A stretch of DNA of 64,000 nucleotides from Actinomycetota bacterium (lineage in GTDB: Bacteria > Actinomycetota > Acidimicrobiia > Acidimicrobiales > Ilumatobacteraceae), in the NCBI GenBank assembly GCA_005788815.1, contig SYAZ01000032.1:28748-92747 (forward strand). Reading direction: 5' to 3'. This document shows, piece after piece, positions 50,523 through 59,962 of the stretch; position 1 is the stretch's first letter; every line of letters begins with the position of its first letter. The notes under the pieces are model-generated. The model saw only the letters and a program-made list of their open reading frames with translations, ran no database searches and was not told the DNA's origin. The position numbers were made by a program, and so were the translations under genes.

Positions 50523-51089
50523 TTAGCGGCGCTTGCCTTGCTGCTTTGCTTTGGCAGCTTTTTCTTCAGCCTTGCGCGCTTTACGTGCTTCACGTTTTGC
50601 GGCTTGCGCGGCTTCGTCTACTTCACGTAAAGCAGTAACAGGTGCAGGCCCAGATGGTGCAAACCGTTCGTCGCTTGCAACAAGTTGACGGAACCCTTTG
50701 AGTGAACGTGAATACTGAATAACCATCAGACGCACTGCGTCAAGACCGTATTCGTTGATTGCTTCTGGAAGTACTGCATGTAGTTCTTCGAGAGTGGGGT
50801 CTTCAGATGATTCACCCAATTTGTCGATTGTCCACTGTGTGCATGGTTCAGCAAGAACAACTCCGGCGTCATGTGCCACGCGACGCTTGGCAATTCCATT
50901 GCGCACTTCAACACCGAGTGATGCTGGATTTTCGTATGCGTCTGCTGGCAAGCCAACGATCTGTGCGAATCCGTCACGAAGGTCGCCTTCAAGTGCAAGG
51001 GCAAGAGTTCCAAGAGCAGAGTCGTCAAGGTTGTCGAAAGCTGCTGTATAGCGGCGGTCAAGTAGGAAGCGATCTTTGTCGTCGTTCAT
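50523..51089 (-). CDS. hypothetical protein with basic C-terminal tail
   Basis: Intact ORF ending AKREARKARKAEEKAAKAKQQGKRR. Confidence 0.7.
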   Translation of the reverse strand: MNDDKDRFLLDRRYTAAFDNLDDSALGTLALALEGDLRDGFAQIVGLPADAYENPASLGVEVRNGIAKRRVAHDAGVVLAEPCTQWTIDKLGESSEDPTLEELHAVLPEAINEYGLDAVRLMVIQYSRSLKGFRQLVASDERFAPSGPAPVTALREVDEAAQAAKREARKARKAEEKAAKAKQQGKRR

Positions 51090-51134
51090 CGTGGGCCTTT
51101 CAGGGGTACCGCACGAGGTTATTGCCTGAAAGGG

Positions 51135-51968
51135 TCACCGCGACAATGCTTGGAGTTCACGAACGTAGGCGTCAAGACCAGTACCCGTTCGAATACTGGG
51201 AAGAGAGCCCCCAACGCCCAGGCTTGAGCGCCACGTAACAGCCCAATTGATGGTCATTCGTGCACGAAACGTGGTGCGAGAGCGAGTACGAGAACTGTGG
51301 TCGTAGGTGTACATGCATGGAGAGGTAGCAGTGTCTCCAAGCGAAGTCGTCCATGGGCGTCCTGGCCCCACGCATGAAACGGTGTCGTTCCCGTCACCGG
51401 GTGAATACATGAGGGTCTTTGGAGTTGCTGTGGTTGTCACACTGATGGGGCCAGCAGACGTGGGTATGTATGCAGTAACGCTGATGGGTTTCCAGATACT
51501 TCGCGGAACCCAGAACCACGTTCCAACATGTACCACCATCTTGTCTGCGGGAGGTGCTGTCTTTGTGAGCAACATATTCACCAATCGCGACACACGATTT
51601 TTGGAGTGCTCGGCAATACGAGGTGATACGGAATCTGCAATCCAGTGATACGAACTTGTGGTGGGGCCGCACACACGGGCATACAGCGTCTCTAACACTC
51701 CGTTGCGGTTTCGTATCACGATGGCTCCCGTGCGTGGCCCAGGGGTCGGTGTGATGCTTGTGACGACGCGCCACGAGCATTGTTCGCCAGTGCCGGCAGT
51801 TGGCGGTGCGTCGTAGCGCACCATGGCTTCAATGCTGTCTCCCACGGTGGAGCCGCTGCCCTCACCGGCCGCCATCGCAACGGGAGGTCGCGATATGAAA
51901 CCTGCGAATCCGCTGAGGAGAAGGCTGGTGGCGACGGCAAGTGGGAGAGCGCGTAAGTGGCGGTTCAT
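51135..51968 (-). CDS. secreted hypothetical protein
   Basis: N-terminal signal peptide LPLAVATSLLLSGFAGFISRPPVAMAA; four Cys in mature part. Confidence 0.75.
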   Translation of the reverse strand: MNRHLRALPLAVATSLLLSGFAGFISRPPVAMAAGEGSGSTVGDSIEAMVRYDAPPTAGTGEQCSWRVVTSITPTPGPRTGAIVIRNRNGVLETLYARVCGPTTSSYHWIADSVSPRIAEHSKNRVSRLVNMLLTKTAPPADKMVVHVGTWFWVPRSIWKPISVTAYIPTSAGPISVTTTATPKTLMYSPGDGNDTVSCVGPGRPWTTSLGDTATSPCMYTYDHSSRTRSRTTFRARMTINWAVTWRSSLGVGGSLPSIRTGTGLDAYVRELQALSR

Positions 51969-52082
51969 ATCACTACTTTCATGAAGGAAATGGGGTCAGG
52001 AGTCTGACGAATGCTGCGCAAAATGTGCAGTCAGGAGGGGGTTATCTGGGCGACGAGTAATGAATATGTGTACGCCGATAGC

Positions 52083-54248
52083 ATGTCTAGACCCCGAAAA
52101 CGGGTCGTCAGCGTGGAAAGCGAATTGGTGTCTATGACCCAGCAGCACCCAGAGTTGCAAGAGGAGCAGGACTACATCCTGCACGCGTACGAGTGCCTGG
52201 AAGCTAGCCGTACCGGCGCGATGAAGATTCGTGAACTCACGTCGTCTGGGCCTGGAGGCACGTTTCAAGCGCGCCTCGAACGCAACGTATTTGACGAAAA
52301 TTTGGTGCATCGACTTGAACAATTAGAACTTGGTAACGCCGCACTTGTGTTTGGTCGCATCGATCGTCATAAAGATGACGTTGAAGGAATCGAGAGCTTC
52401 CACATTGGTCGTCTTGCGGTTGCCGATGCACAGCGTGAACCAGTTGTTGTGGACTGGCGTGCACCTGTTGCAGAGCCTTTTTATCGCGCCACCGGTCGAG
52501 ACCCGATGAGTTTGTTGCGCCGTCGACATTTTGTTGTTGATGGTCCAACATTGCTTGCACTTGAAGATGAACTTTTTGGAGAAGGACATTTAGGGGTCGG
52601 TCAAGACGACGGACTCAGTGACGACCCGCGTCAAGGTTTGCGTGGCTACAGCACGTTGCTCACAGCGTTAGGTCGTAGTCGTACTGGTCAGCTTGGCGAC
52701 ATCGTTGCAACTATTCAGTCAGAACAAGACGAAATCATTCGTTCACCGCAAGCAGGAGTTCTTGTGGTGCAAGGTGGACCAGGTACAGGAAAGACAGTTG
52801 TTGCACTGCACCGCGCTGCGTACTTGTTGTACACGCATCGGTTCCCACTTGAAGATCAAGGTGTTCTTGTTATTGGGCCGAACCGTGTGTTCCTTCGCTA
52901 TATCGAACGCGTGCTTCCATCATTAGGTGAAGCTGGTGTGCAACAAGTCATCTTGGCTGATCTTGTTCCTGATGTTCAGTTCGGTGGTCGTGATACATCT
53001 GAAGTTGCGCGAGTCAAAGGCATCAAGAAAATGTCAAAGGTCATCGACAAAGCAATCTCAGATCGTGAGCGCCCACTTCGCGAAGACGTAGTGCTGCCGT
53101 TTGGTACGGGCTTTATTCGTTTGCGTGCTGAAGAATCTCTCAGCATCGTAAAGGCTGCTCGCCGTCGTTATCACCGGCATAACCAAGCACGACGTTTTGT
53201 TGAAAACGAAGTATGGGAATCCATGGCTGCCACAGTGCGCAGCGGGGCAGATGCCGAAGATGTTCGCGAAAAGTTGCGTGCCACTCCTGAAATGCGTGCG
53301 GTGTTTGAACGCATGTGGCCACTGCTGACTCCTGCGCAATTGCTACACGATTTGTTTGGTTCAAAGGCATTGCTCAAGCTGGCTGCGTCAGGAATTCTTC
53401 CTGAAGCCGATTACCTCGCTTTGTATCGCGCACGTTCAGAATCTGTTGAAGACGTGCGGTGGTCAACAGCCGATGCAGCGCTGCTCGACGAAGCACGATT
53501 CCTTTTGGGTCCTCGTCCTCGTCGCAATGGCAAAGTGGATGAGAAAGATGAAATCCGCACCTACGGTCACATTGTTGTCGACGAAGTGCAAGATCTCACG
53601 CCTATGCAATTGCGCATGGTCACTCGTCGCTCCTTGAGTGGTTCGATGACAGTGGTAGGCGATATCGCTCAAGCCACCGGACCGCTTGCGCCGAACAACT
53701 GGGACGATGTTCTCGCACACCTGCCATCACGTAAAACACCACGAGTGGTTGGCCTTTCTGTTGGGTATCGCATTCCGTCTCAGATCATGGATCTTGCAGA
53801 CAAAGTGATGCATGTTGCAACGCCCGGTTTGCGTTCGCCGCGCAGTGTGCGCGATGGCGACGAAGTGCCTCTTATCTTGCCAGTCGCAACACACGACGAA
53901 TTGTTGGCAACTGCAGCACGGCGCGCAGCGGAACTGGTGCAACGTGAAGATGCAGGTCGTGCAGCAATCATTTGCCCAGACGACCTAGTGAACGACATGT
54001 CAGCAGCACTCGATGCGGCGTCGTTGCCACACGGTCGCGCACAAGCTGCTGGCTTGGATCAAGGTTTGTCTATCGTGCCAGCGTCATTGGCGAAAGGCCT
54101 TGAGTTAGACGATGTGATTGTGGTGGAGCCAACAGCCATCGTCGCCGACGATGCTCAAGGCTTGCGTTTGCTGTACGTGACTCTTACGCGTTCAACACGC
54201 AGCCTCACAGTGGTGCATGCGGTGCCATTGCCAGACGCAATGCTGTAA
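52083..54248 (+). CDS. helD: HelD-like UvrD/Rep-family ATPase (RNA polymerase recycling factor type)
   Basis: VVVDWRAPVAEPFYRAT; GGPGTGKTVVALHRAAYLLYTHR; IVVDEVQDLTPMQLRMV; split helicase motifs typical of HelD. Confidence 0.87.
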   Translation: MSRPRKRVVSVESELVSMTQQHPELQEEQDYILHAYECLEASRTGAMKIRELTSSGPGGTFQARLERNVFDENLVHRLEQLELGNAALVFGRIDRHKDDVEGIESFHIGRLAVADAQREPVVVDWRAPVAEPFYRATGRDPMSLLRRRHFVVDGPTLLALEDELFGEGHLGVGQDDGLSDDPRQGLRGYSTLLTALGRSRTGQLGDIVATIQSEQDEIIRSPQAGVLVVQGGPGTGKTVVALHRAAYLLYTHRFPLEDQGVLVIGPNRVFLRYIERVLPSLGEAGVQQVILADLVPDVQFGGRDTSEVARVKGIKKMSKVIDKAISDRERPLREDVVLPFGTGFIRLRAEESLSIVKAARRRYHRHNQARRFVENEVWESMAATVRSGADAEDVREKLRATPEMRAVFERMWPLLTPAQLLHDLFGSKALLKLAASGILPEADYLALYRARSESVEDVRWSTADAALLDEARFLLGPRPRRNGKVDEKDEIRTYGHIVVDEVQDLTPMQLRMVTRRSLSGSMTVVGDIAQATGPLAPNNWDDVLAHLPSRKTPRVVGLSVGYRIPSQIMDLADKVMHVATPGLRSPRSVRDGDEVPLILPVATHDELLATAARRAAELVQREDAGRAAIICPDDLVNDMSAALDAASLPHGRAQAAGLDQGLSIVPASLAKGLELDDVIVVEPTAIVADDAQGLRLLYVTLTRSTRSLTVVHAVPLPDAML

Positions 54249-54249
54249 A

Positions 54250-54678
54250 TCATTTATTCAGTAGTTGCGGAACGCTCTCAAGCATGAGAGTTGTAAATCG
54301 AACAGCTTTGTCTGCGTCGGCGGGACGCTTACGCTCGGCTGCCGTGTGAAAGAGGTCCACAATGCGCTTTACATCTTCTGCAATATCGATTTTTGATTCA
54401 AGAATTTGTGGCTCTATCGCAACCCAAATCGCATCGGCTCGCGCCACGATGAGCGCAGCTTCCGAAGTTTTTCCATCGACTACTAATTGACCAAGACCAG
54501 TGGCCTCCGTATGCAATTGCGTGAGCAGTGATTCGATATCGCCGATGGGAGCAGGAAGTGTGGTTGTGGTGGTGACAACGGGGATTGTTGATTGGGTAGA
54601 ACCCACAATTTCAGTGGCGCATGCACTGAGCGAAGTTGCACCAACTATGAGAATGACACAACGTTGAAAAACCTTCAT
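54250..54678 (-). CDS. small lipoprotein, hypothetical
   Basis: MKVFQRCVILIVGATSLSACATE lipobox (LSAC). Confidence 0.7.
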   Translation of the reverse strand: MKVFQRCVILIVGATSLSACATEIVGSTQSTIPVVTTTTTLPAPIGDIESLLTQLHTEATGLGQLVVDGKTSEAALIVARADAIWVAIEPQILESKIDIAEDVKRIVDLFHTAAERKRPADADKAVRFTTLMLESVPQLLNK

Positions 54679-54691
54679 GTGATAACGCGCC

Positions 54692-55354
54692 TTAAATGGT
54701 GACGAGCATGCGCGCTGTGGCAAATGCATCAACATCGATCTCGTGACCGTCGACCTCAACGGTCATTTCACCAAGACGTGAGTTACGACGAACAGTTCCG
54801 TGTGACCCTGGTACGAGATGAGATTTTTCTAAGAACTCGAGCATTCCGGGAGTGAATTCCAATTCCTCTGGAATACGTGACACGGTGAATTCTTGACCAG
54901 AAGAAAGTTCTGATAAACGAACTGCTGCAGGTGGTTCATAGTTCGTGCCTGGGATGGGGTTTCCGTGCGGGCAAGTAGTGGGGTCTCCAAGAACACGCGC
55001 CATTGCAGTTTCGACCGCTTCTGACATGACATGTTCCCAGCGGCCTGCTTCTTGGTGAGCAAGTGACCAAGAGAGTCCGAGAACATCTGTCATGAAGCGT
55101 TCGGCAATTCGATGTCGGCGCACAACGCGCACTGCAATTTCTTCTCCGATGTCAGTGAGAGAAATCTTGCCACCTACGACCAAGATGATTTTCTCTTCGG
55201 CCATGCGTTTGATCATTTCCGAAACAGACGGACGCGAGACGCGAAGTCGCTCGGCTATTCGAGCTTGAATAATGTCAACGTCATCTTCGCGAAGGTCAAA
55301 AATACATTCGCAGTACTCTTCGAAGGCTGGATGGTGTTCACCAGGGTTTGGCAT
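54692..55354 (-). CDS. DtxR-family (IdeR/MntR-like) metal-dependent regulator with FeoA-like C-terminal domain
   Basis: IIQARIAERLRVSRPSVSEMIKRMAEEKII, VVRRHRIAERFMTDVLG, HQEAGRWEHVMSEAVE, HGNPIPG. Confidence 0.93.
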   Translation of the reverse strand: MPNPGEHHPAFEEYCECIFDLREDDVDIIQARIAERLRVSRPSVSEMIKRMAEEKIILVVGGKISLTDIGEEIAVRVVRRHRIAERFMTDVLGLSWSLAHQEAGRWEHVMSEAVETAMARVLGDPTTCPHGNPIPGTNYEPPAAVRLSELSSGQEFTVSRIPEELEFTPGMLEFLEKSHLVPGSHGTVRRNSRLGEMTVEVDGHEIDVDAFATARMLVTI

Positions 55355-55392
55355 GGTGTCAGCCTACTCCTCGGTGACTCAGAGGGGTTTCG

Positions 55393-56010
55393 TCAGTTGA
55401 TTGGCGCTGTGCGAGTTTGGCCAACTGAGCGCAACCCGCCCCAGGCAAGTTCAGCAACAGCTCGGCCCAATGCCTCTGGTTCAAAATCACGACCGTGACG
55501 AATGACCTGACGACTAACGGTCTCTGCCATTCCAACTAGTCCCACTGCGAATGTGATTTGGTCCTCTTTGGATACATCTGCAGCAATGAACGGCGCAATG
55601 GCACGAGCAGCAGCATCTTCGAACTCGCTCACAATGTCAGCAAATTCTTCATCAACGCGAGCAGAACTTTCGAAGAGCAACGAGAAGGCTTCTCGATTGT
55701 GTGCCACCCATGTGAAGTAAGCAATCATGCCGCGTTCAGTTTGTAAACGCGGTTCGCCGGCCGCAGCAACAGCGGTGGTAACTGCCTGCACGAGGTCTGC
55801 ACCAACATGGTGGAGTAGTTCTAGATACAACGCACGCTTCGAATCAAAGTATTGGTACACCACAGGTTTTGTCATTGACAGCGCATCGGCAATGTCATTC
55901 ATCGATGTGTTGTGATATCCAGACGTAGAAAATGCCGTCAGTGCGACTTCAAGAATTTGTGAGCGACGAAGAGCAGATGCAGATGACATATTTCTAGAGA
56001 CCGTTTTCAC
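55393..56010 (-). CDS. TetR family transcriptional regulator
   Basis: ILEVALTAFSTSGYHNTSMNDIADALSMTKPVVYQYFDSKRALYLELL. Confidence 0.93.
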   Translation of the reverse strand: MKTVSRNMSSASALRRSQILEVALTAFSTSGYHNTSMNDIADALSMTKPVVYQYFDSKRALYLELLHHVGADLVQAVTTAVAAAGEPRLQTERGMIAYFTWVAHNREAFSLLFESSARVDEEFADIVSEFEDAAARAIAPFIAADVSKEDQITFAVGLVGMAETVSRQVIRHGRDFEPEALGRAVAELAWGGLRSVGQTRTAPIN

Positions 56011-56257
56011 GATCTTCGCGCTCGGCTGCTTTTACCGCGTAACCAATCACAATCGAAGGAGCAAGCAAGATGGAGCCGATGATGATGCACACCGTCACGG
56101 CAGTAACAAGCGGCCCCTTGAATCCGAGAGCGAATGCCATCAGAAAACAACCAATTGCAACCGCCCAGAACAAGTAGCCGATGCGATTTGCTAACAAGTT
56201 GTACTTTGCGATGCGGGCGCGTTTAACGCGGACCGCGTCGTTCTGGTGCTCAGACAT
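55994..56257 (-). CDS. small two-TM membrane protein
   Basis: Two hydrophobic segments; overlaps the TetR start. Confidence 0.7.
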   Translation of the reverse strand: MSEHQNDAVRVKRARIAKYNLLANRIGYLFWAVAIGCFLMAFALGFKGPLVTAVTVCIIIGSILLAPSIVIGYAVKAAEREDRENGL

Positions 56258-56299
56258 AACAACGATGGTAGGGGCTAGTGCAGCCTCTTTGCTATTGGC

Positions 56300-57175
56300 C
56301 TACAAATTGCTGGGAAGGATCCGAGTGATCTGGGTAAAGAACACAAAAAGAGTGGGCAAGAAAACTACGACCGCCAGTGGGTAGAAGAGAAATGGTCGGT
56401 GATAACGACGCACAAGTCGAGGGGTGCCCATAACGATGACAGTTAGTGCAATGAATAAGGCGAGAATCGCTGGCCACGTTGAAACATCATGAAACCATCC
56501 TTGACTCAATGGGGCTACTTCTTCGGGTGTTGCAATCACCGCGGGCTGAAGGGGTGGGGCTGCTGCAACAATTTCTGCTGTGACGATGAGACGATTCGTT
56601 GAGGTCCATTTCGGATGGCAGGTAATCAACGTCAGTGTGGTTCGCGTTGGGTCAACAGTGGTAGCAACTTCGACCGCAGTTGCTGGAACAATCGTTGGGT
56701 CCCCATACGCGATGTAAGTAAAGGTTCCTTCCGCGGTAGTGACTTCAATTTTGTCGCCCTCTTTGACTTCATTCAGTTTTTCGAACGGAGCGCCAAACGT
56801 CGTTCGGTGGCCAGAGATTGCAAGATTTCCCGGACGCCCTGGTAGGGGTGAGCCGGGAAAAATTCCGGGTCCCTTTTCTAGATTTTTGTAGTCCACTCCC
56901 ACCACAATCATTTTTGAAAGACCGATGGACTCGATGCTGAGTTTTCCTGCGACTTCTCCATATTTAGGAATCACAAACTGTGGAGTAGGCGCACGACGCG
57001 CCTCAAACGTTTTTTCGAGTGATTTTTGGGCACGGAGCTCCATGATTCCTGTTCCCCATAGTTGATACCCCGTGAACAGAAGTAAAAGCAGTCCTGTTGA
57101 GAGACAGATTCGTCCAATGACATCAAGGCTGCGGTTCCAGCGTGGTCTTGATGGGTGGGATGACATAGCCATCAC
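56300..57175 (-). CDS. class E-like sortase
   Basis: N-terminal TM; NLAISGHRTTFGAPFEKLNEVKEGDKIEV; TLTLITCHPKWTSTNRLIVTAE (catalytic His/Cys/Arg). Confidence 0.88.
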   Translation of the reverse strand: MMAMSSHPSRPRWNRSLDVIGRICLSTGLLLLLFTGYQLWGTGIMELRAQKSLEKTFEARRAPTPQFVIPKYGEVAGKLSIESIGLSKMIVVGVDYKNLEKGPGIFPGSPLPGRPGNLAISGHRTTFGAPFEKLNEVKEGDKIEVTTAEGTFTYIAYGDPTIVPATAVEVATTVDPTRTTLTLITCHPKWTSTNRLIVTAEIVAAAPPLQPAVIATPEEVAPLSQGWFHDVSTWPAILALFIALTVIVMGTPRLVRRYHRPFLFYPLAVVVFLPTLFVFFTQITRILPSNL

Positions 57176-57227
57176 GCTAATCGTCGCGTTGGTTGTTCTG
57201 TGGGGAGGTCACTAGCGTGAGGAGGGC

Positions 57228-57863
57228 ATGGACTCGGTGATCGAACTAAATGATGTCGTTGCCGTTCTCGGTCAATTTCCCGCTTTAGCTGGTGCAAATC
57301 TTCAGGTATCTCAGGGGGAGATTGTTCTTCTGCAAGGGCCCAACGGTGCAGGCAAAACATCCATTCTTCGTGTGTGCGCTGGCTTGCTTCCTATCGAACG
57401 TGGGTCAGGACGAGTACTAGGGATCGACCTTGTTGCTCAACGAGATGAAGTGCGTTCCAGAGTTGGCTTACTCGGTCATTCAAACGGTTTGTATCTCGAT
57501 CTCACCGTGGAACAGAACGTTCGCTTTTGGGCATCAATGGTGAACGCAACAGAAGAAGAAATAGTGCGCGCAATGTCGTTGATGCGCATTGACGGGCGAT
57601 TGTCGTCAGTGAAAACAGCACGACTCTCAGCAGGACAGCGTCGTCGCTGTGCTCTTGCCAGTCTTATTGTTCGTCGCGCAGAGATTTGGTTGCTCGATGA
57701 GCCGCACGCCGGCTTAGATGCGCAGGGTCGCGATGAACTCGACAGTGTGTTACGTAACGCTGTATCTGCTGGCGCAACCATCGTGCTTGCAAGCCACGAG
57801 ATGGAGCGCGCATCCGCACTTGCAACTCGCGTGGTCACCGTTGATGGCGGGGGCGTGCAATGA
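57228..57863 (+). CDS. ccmA: heme exporter ATP-binding protein CcmA
   Basis: GPNGAGKTSILRVCAGLLPIERGSGRVLG; LSAGQRRRCALASLIVRRAEIWLLDEPHAGLD. Confidence 0.9.
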   Translation: MDSVIELNDVVAVLGQFPALAGANLQVSQGEIVLLQGPNGAGKTSILRVCAGLLPIERGSGRVLGIDLVAQRDEVRSRVGLLGHSNGLYLDLTVEQNVRFWASMVNATEEEIVRAMSLMRIDGRLSSVKTARLSAGQRRRCALASLIVRRAEIWLLDEPHAGLDAQGRDELDSVLRNAVSAGATIVLASHEMERASALATRVVTVDGGGVQ

Positions 57864-58555
57864 GTTCTGTGAAATCACGTCGAACCATTGTTGTGGCTGT
57901 AGCGCGTAAAGATTTGTCGATCGAGTGGAACAGCCGCATTCTCACGAATCAAGTTGCACCGTTTGCGGCCATTGTGATGGTGATGTTTGCGTTTGCACTA
58001 GACAACGAAGGCATTCTGCAGCGTGTGGCGCCTGGCTTAATGTGGCTTGCCACGTTGTTCAGCATGTTGATCGTGGTGCAGCGCTCTTTCACTGTGGAGT
58101 CTGCTGATGGCGCTCTTGATGCGTTGCGTGTTGCGGGTGTAGACACCGGGGCGATTTTTGTTGGAAAATCGCTTGCGTTGATGGTGCAGTTGTTTGTTTT
58201 GGAAGTTCTGCTCTTGGCTACAGCCGTTGTGTTGTACGGGGTTGAAATGACCGCCGTGGGTCTCCTTGAGGCATTCGTCACCATGGTGGTGGCTACTGCG
58301 GGACTCGGTTGCGTAGGTACCCTGTACGGAGGTCTTGCGGCTGGTGCCAAAGGGCGAGAGACACTTCTTCCGCTTCTTTTGTTGCCCGTCGTAGCGCCTG
58401 TCCTTATTGGTGCTACCCGCGCCACGGAGGCAGCGTTTGGCAGTGGCGGAACCGCCGTGTCCGAGGGGTGGCCATGGATTGGTCTTCTCGCGGTGTTTGC
58501 GGTGATTTTTGCTGTTGCTGGAACTGTTGCTTTCGGACCGTTGGTAGATGAATAA
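57860..58555 (+). CDS. ccmB: heme exporter permease CcmB
   Basis: VARKDLSIEWNSRILTNQVAPFAAIVMVMFAFALD; E..DGALDALR; order ccmA-B-C. Confidence 0.87.
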   Translation: MSSVKSRRTIVVAVARKDLSIEWNSRILTNQVAPFAAIVMVMFAFALDNEGILQRVAPGLMWLATLFSMLIVVQRSFTVESADGALDALRVAGVDTGAIFVGKSLALMVQLFVLEVLLLATAVVLYGVEMTAVGLLEAFVTMVVATAGLGCVGTLYGGLAAGAKGRETLLPLLLLPVVAPVLIGATRATEAAFGSGGTAVSEGWPWIGLLAVFAVIFAVAGTVAFGPLVDE

Positions 58556-58599
58556 GGTCCGATTTTTCTCATCCGCTGTAGGCGGTCAGACTTAATGAA

Positions 58600-59349
58600 G
58601 TGGAAGTGAACATGACCCCGAACTCGGGCACCGGAACTTCTGCCACACGTCGACTGGGCGTGCTGGTAATCGTGCTTGTGATTTCGCTCGCACTGTTTGG
58701 CTTGCAATTCTCTGCCGAAGATGTTGTACAAGGGAGCACTGTTCGCATCATGTACGTGCACGTTCCGTCTATCTGGACTGCATATATTGCTTTCTTTTTG
58801 ACGGCAGTGTGCTCCGGCGTGTATCTGTCGCGCCGTCAACGATCACTTGCATGGGATCGCGTCGCTGGTGCGTCGGCTGAAATTGGCGTGTTGTTCGTTG
58901 CTGTTTCATTAGTGACAGGCAGCTTGTGGGGCAGATTGACATGGGGAACATATTGGGTGTGGGATGCGCGTCTCACCAGTACTGCGTTCCTATTCATTAC
59001 ATATGTTGGGTATTTGGCTGTACGTCGCCTCGACGGGACGCATCGTCAACGCGCACGCAGATCTTCTGTCATGGCGTTGTTGGCAGTCCTTGAAATCCCA
59101 CTCGTGCATTTCAGTGTGAATTTGTGGCGATCATTGCATCAAGATGCATCTGTTGCCGACCCGAATGCAAAAGTCAAACTTGATGGCCTCATGTTGTTCT
59201 CGTTATTCCTTGGTCTTGTCACGTTTACGTTGTTGTTTGTATGGCTAGTTCTTCACCGTCAACGCACCATGTTGTTGGAAGATTCATTTGCCGACCGCGG
59301 ACTCGATGTTGCAATCGCTGAACGTCGAAATGAAGCAGGAGTGCAATAG
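58600..59349 (+). CDS. ccmC: heme exporter/apoCcmE loading protein CcmC
   Basis: MYVHVPSIWTAYIAF; GSLWGRLTWGTYWVWDARLTSTAFLF (tryptophan-rich motif); VHFSVNLWRSLHQDA. Confidence 0.93.
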   Translation: MEVNMTPNSGTGTSATRRLGVLVIVLVISLALFGLQFSAEDVVQGSTVRIMYVHVPSIWTAYIAFFLTAVCSGVYLSRRQRSLAWDRVAGASAEIGVLFVAVSLVTGSLWGRLTWGTYWVWDARLTSTAFLFITYVGYLAVRRLDGTHRQRARRSSVMALLAVLEIPLVHFSVNLWRSLHQDASVADPNAKVKLDGLMLFSLFLGLVTFTLLFVWLVLHRQRTMLLEDSFADRGLDVAIAERRNEAGVQ

Positions 59350-59351
59350 CT

Positions 59352-59486
59352 ATGGATCATGCAGCATTTATTTTGGGTTCGTGGATTGGAACCGCTGTTG
59401 CAGTTATTGCATACGCAGCGTGGGTGTTGCGTCGCGGTCGTGCGCTGTCGAAGCACGCGAGTACTGAGGAAAAACCGTGGACCTAA
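59352..59486 (+). CDS. ccmD: CcmD-like small membrane protein (44 aa, not in the ORF track)
   Basis: MDHAAFILGSWIGTAVAVIAYAAWVLRRGRALSKHASTEEKPWT: one TM then basic stretch, located between ccmC and ccmE. Confidence 0.8.
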   Translation: MDHAAFILGSWIGTAVAVIAYAAWVLRRGRALSKHASTEEKPWT

Positions 59487-59962
59487 CACCGCGTACAAAT
59501 GACGAAAGCTCAGTTGCTTCCAAGAAGAAACGACGCTGGATACCTATTGTCATGGTTGTCGCCGCAATGAGTGCTGGCGGAGTAGTGGTGACGAAGTTTT
59601 TGACGAGCGCAATTGACTATTACTGCAACGTTGACGAAGTGGGTTCACGGGCTGGCTGTGAGGGTGATCGCCGATTGCGGGTGCAAGGAATTGTGGAAGA
59701 GGGATCAGTGCAGCAACAAGACGGTGGCACATCTTTCGTCATGGTGTTCAATCTTGAGAAAATCAAAGTTGTATACGCCGGTGACCCTGGCGGCGTGTTC
59801 CAAGAATGTATTCCGGTGGTAGCTCATGGTCGCGTTGTCGATGGAACTTTTGAAAGTGATCGCATCGAAGTTAAGCACTCCAATAGTTATGTGGAGAAAA
59901 ATAAGACGCGTTTAGATACGGCTAATGAAGAGGCAGCAGCATGCTCAGTGTTGGAGGGCTAA
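59477..59962 (+). CDS. ccmE: cytochrome c maturation heme chaperone CcmE
   Basis: N-terminal TM; VAHGRVVDGTFESDRIEVKHSNSYVEKNK with HxxxY heme-binding motif; GTG start. Confidence 0.88.
   Translation: MDLTPRTNDESSVASKKKRRWIPIVMVVAAMSAGGVVVTKFLTSAIDYYCNVDEVGSRAGCEGDRRLRVQGIVEEGSVQQQDGGTSFVMVFNLEKIKVVYAGDPGGVFQECIPVVAHGRVVDGTFESDRIEVKHSNSYVEKNKTRLDTANEEAAACSVLEG

Noticed and set aside
57949-58839. 296-aa minus-strand ORF
   Set aside because: Antisense to ccmB/ccmC, composition rich in Thr/Asn/Ala/Arg with no domain; shadow ORF
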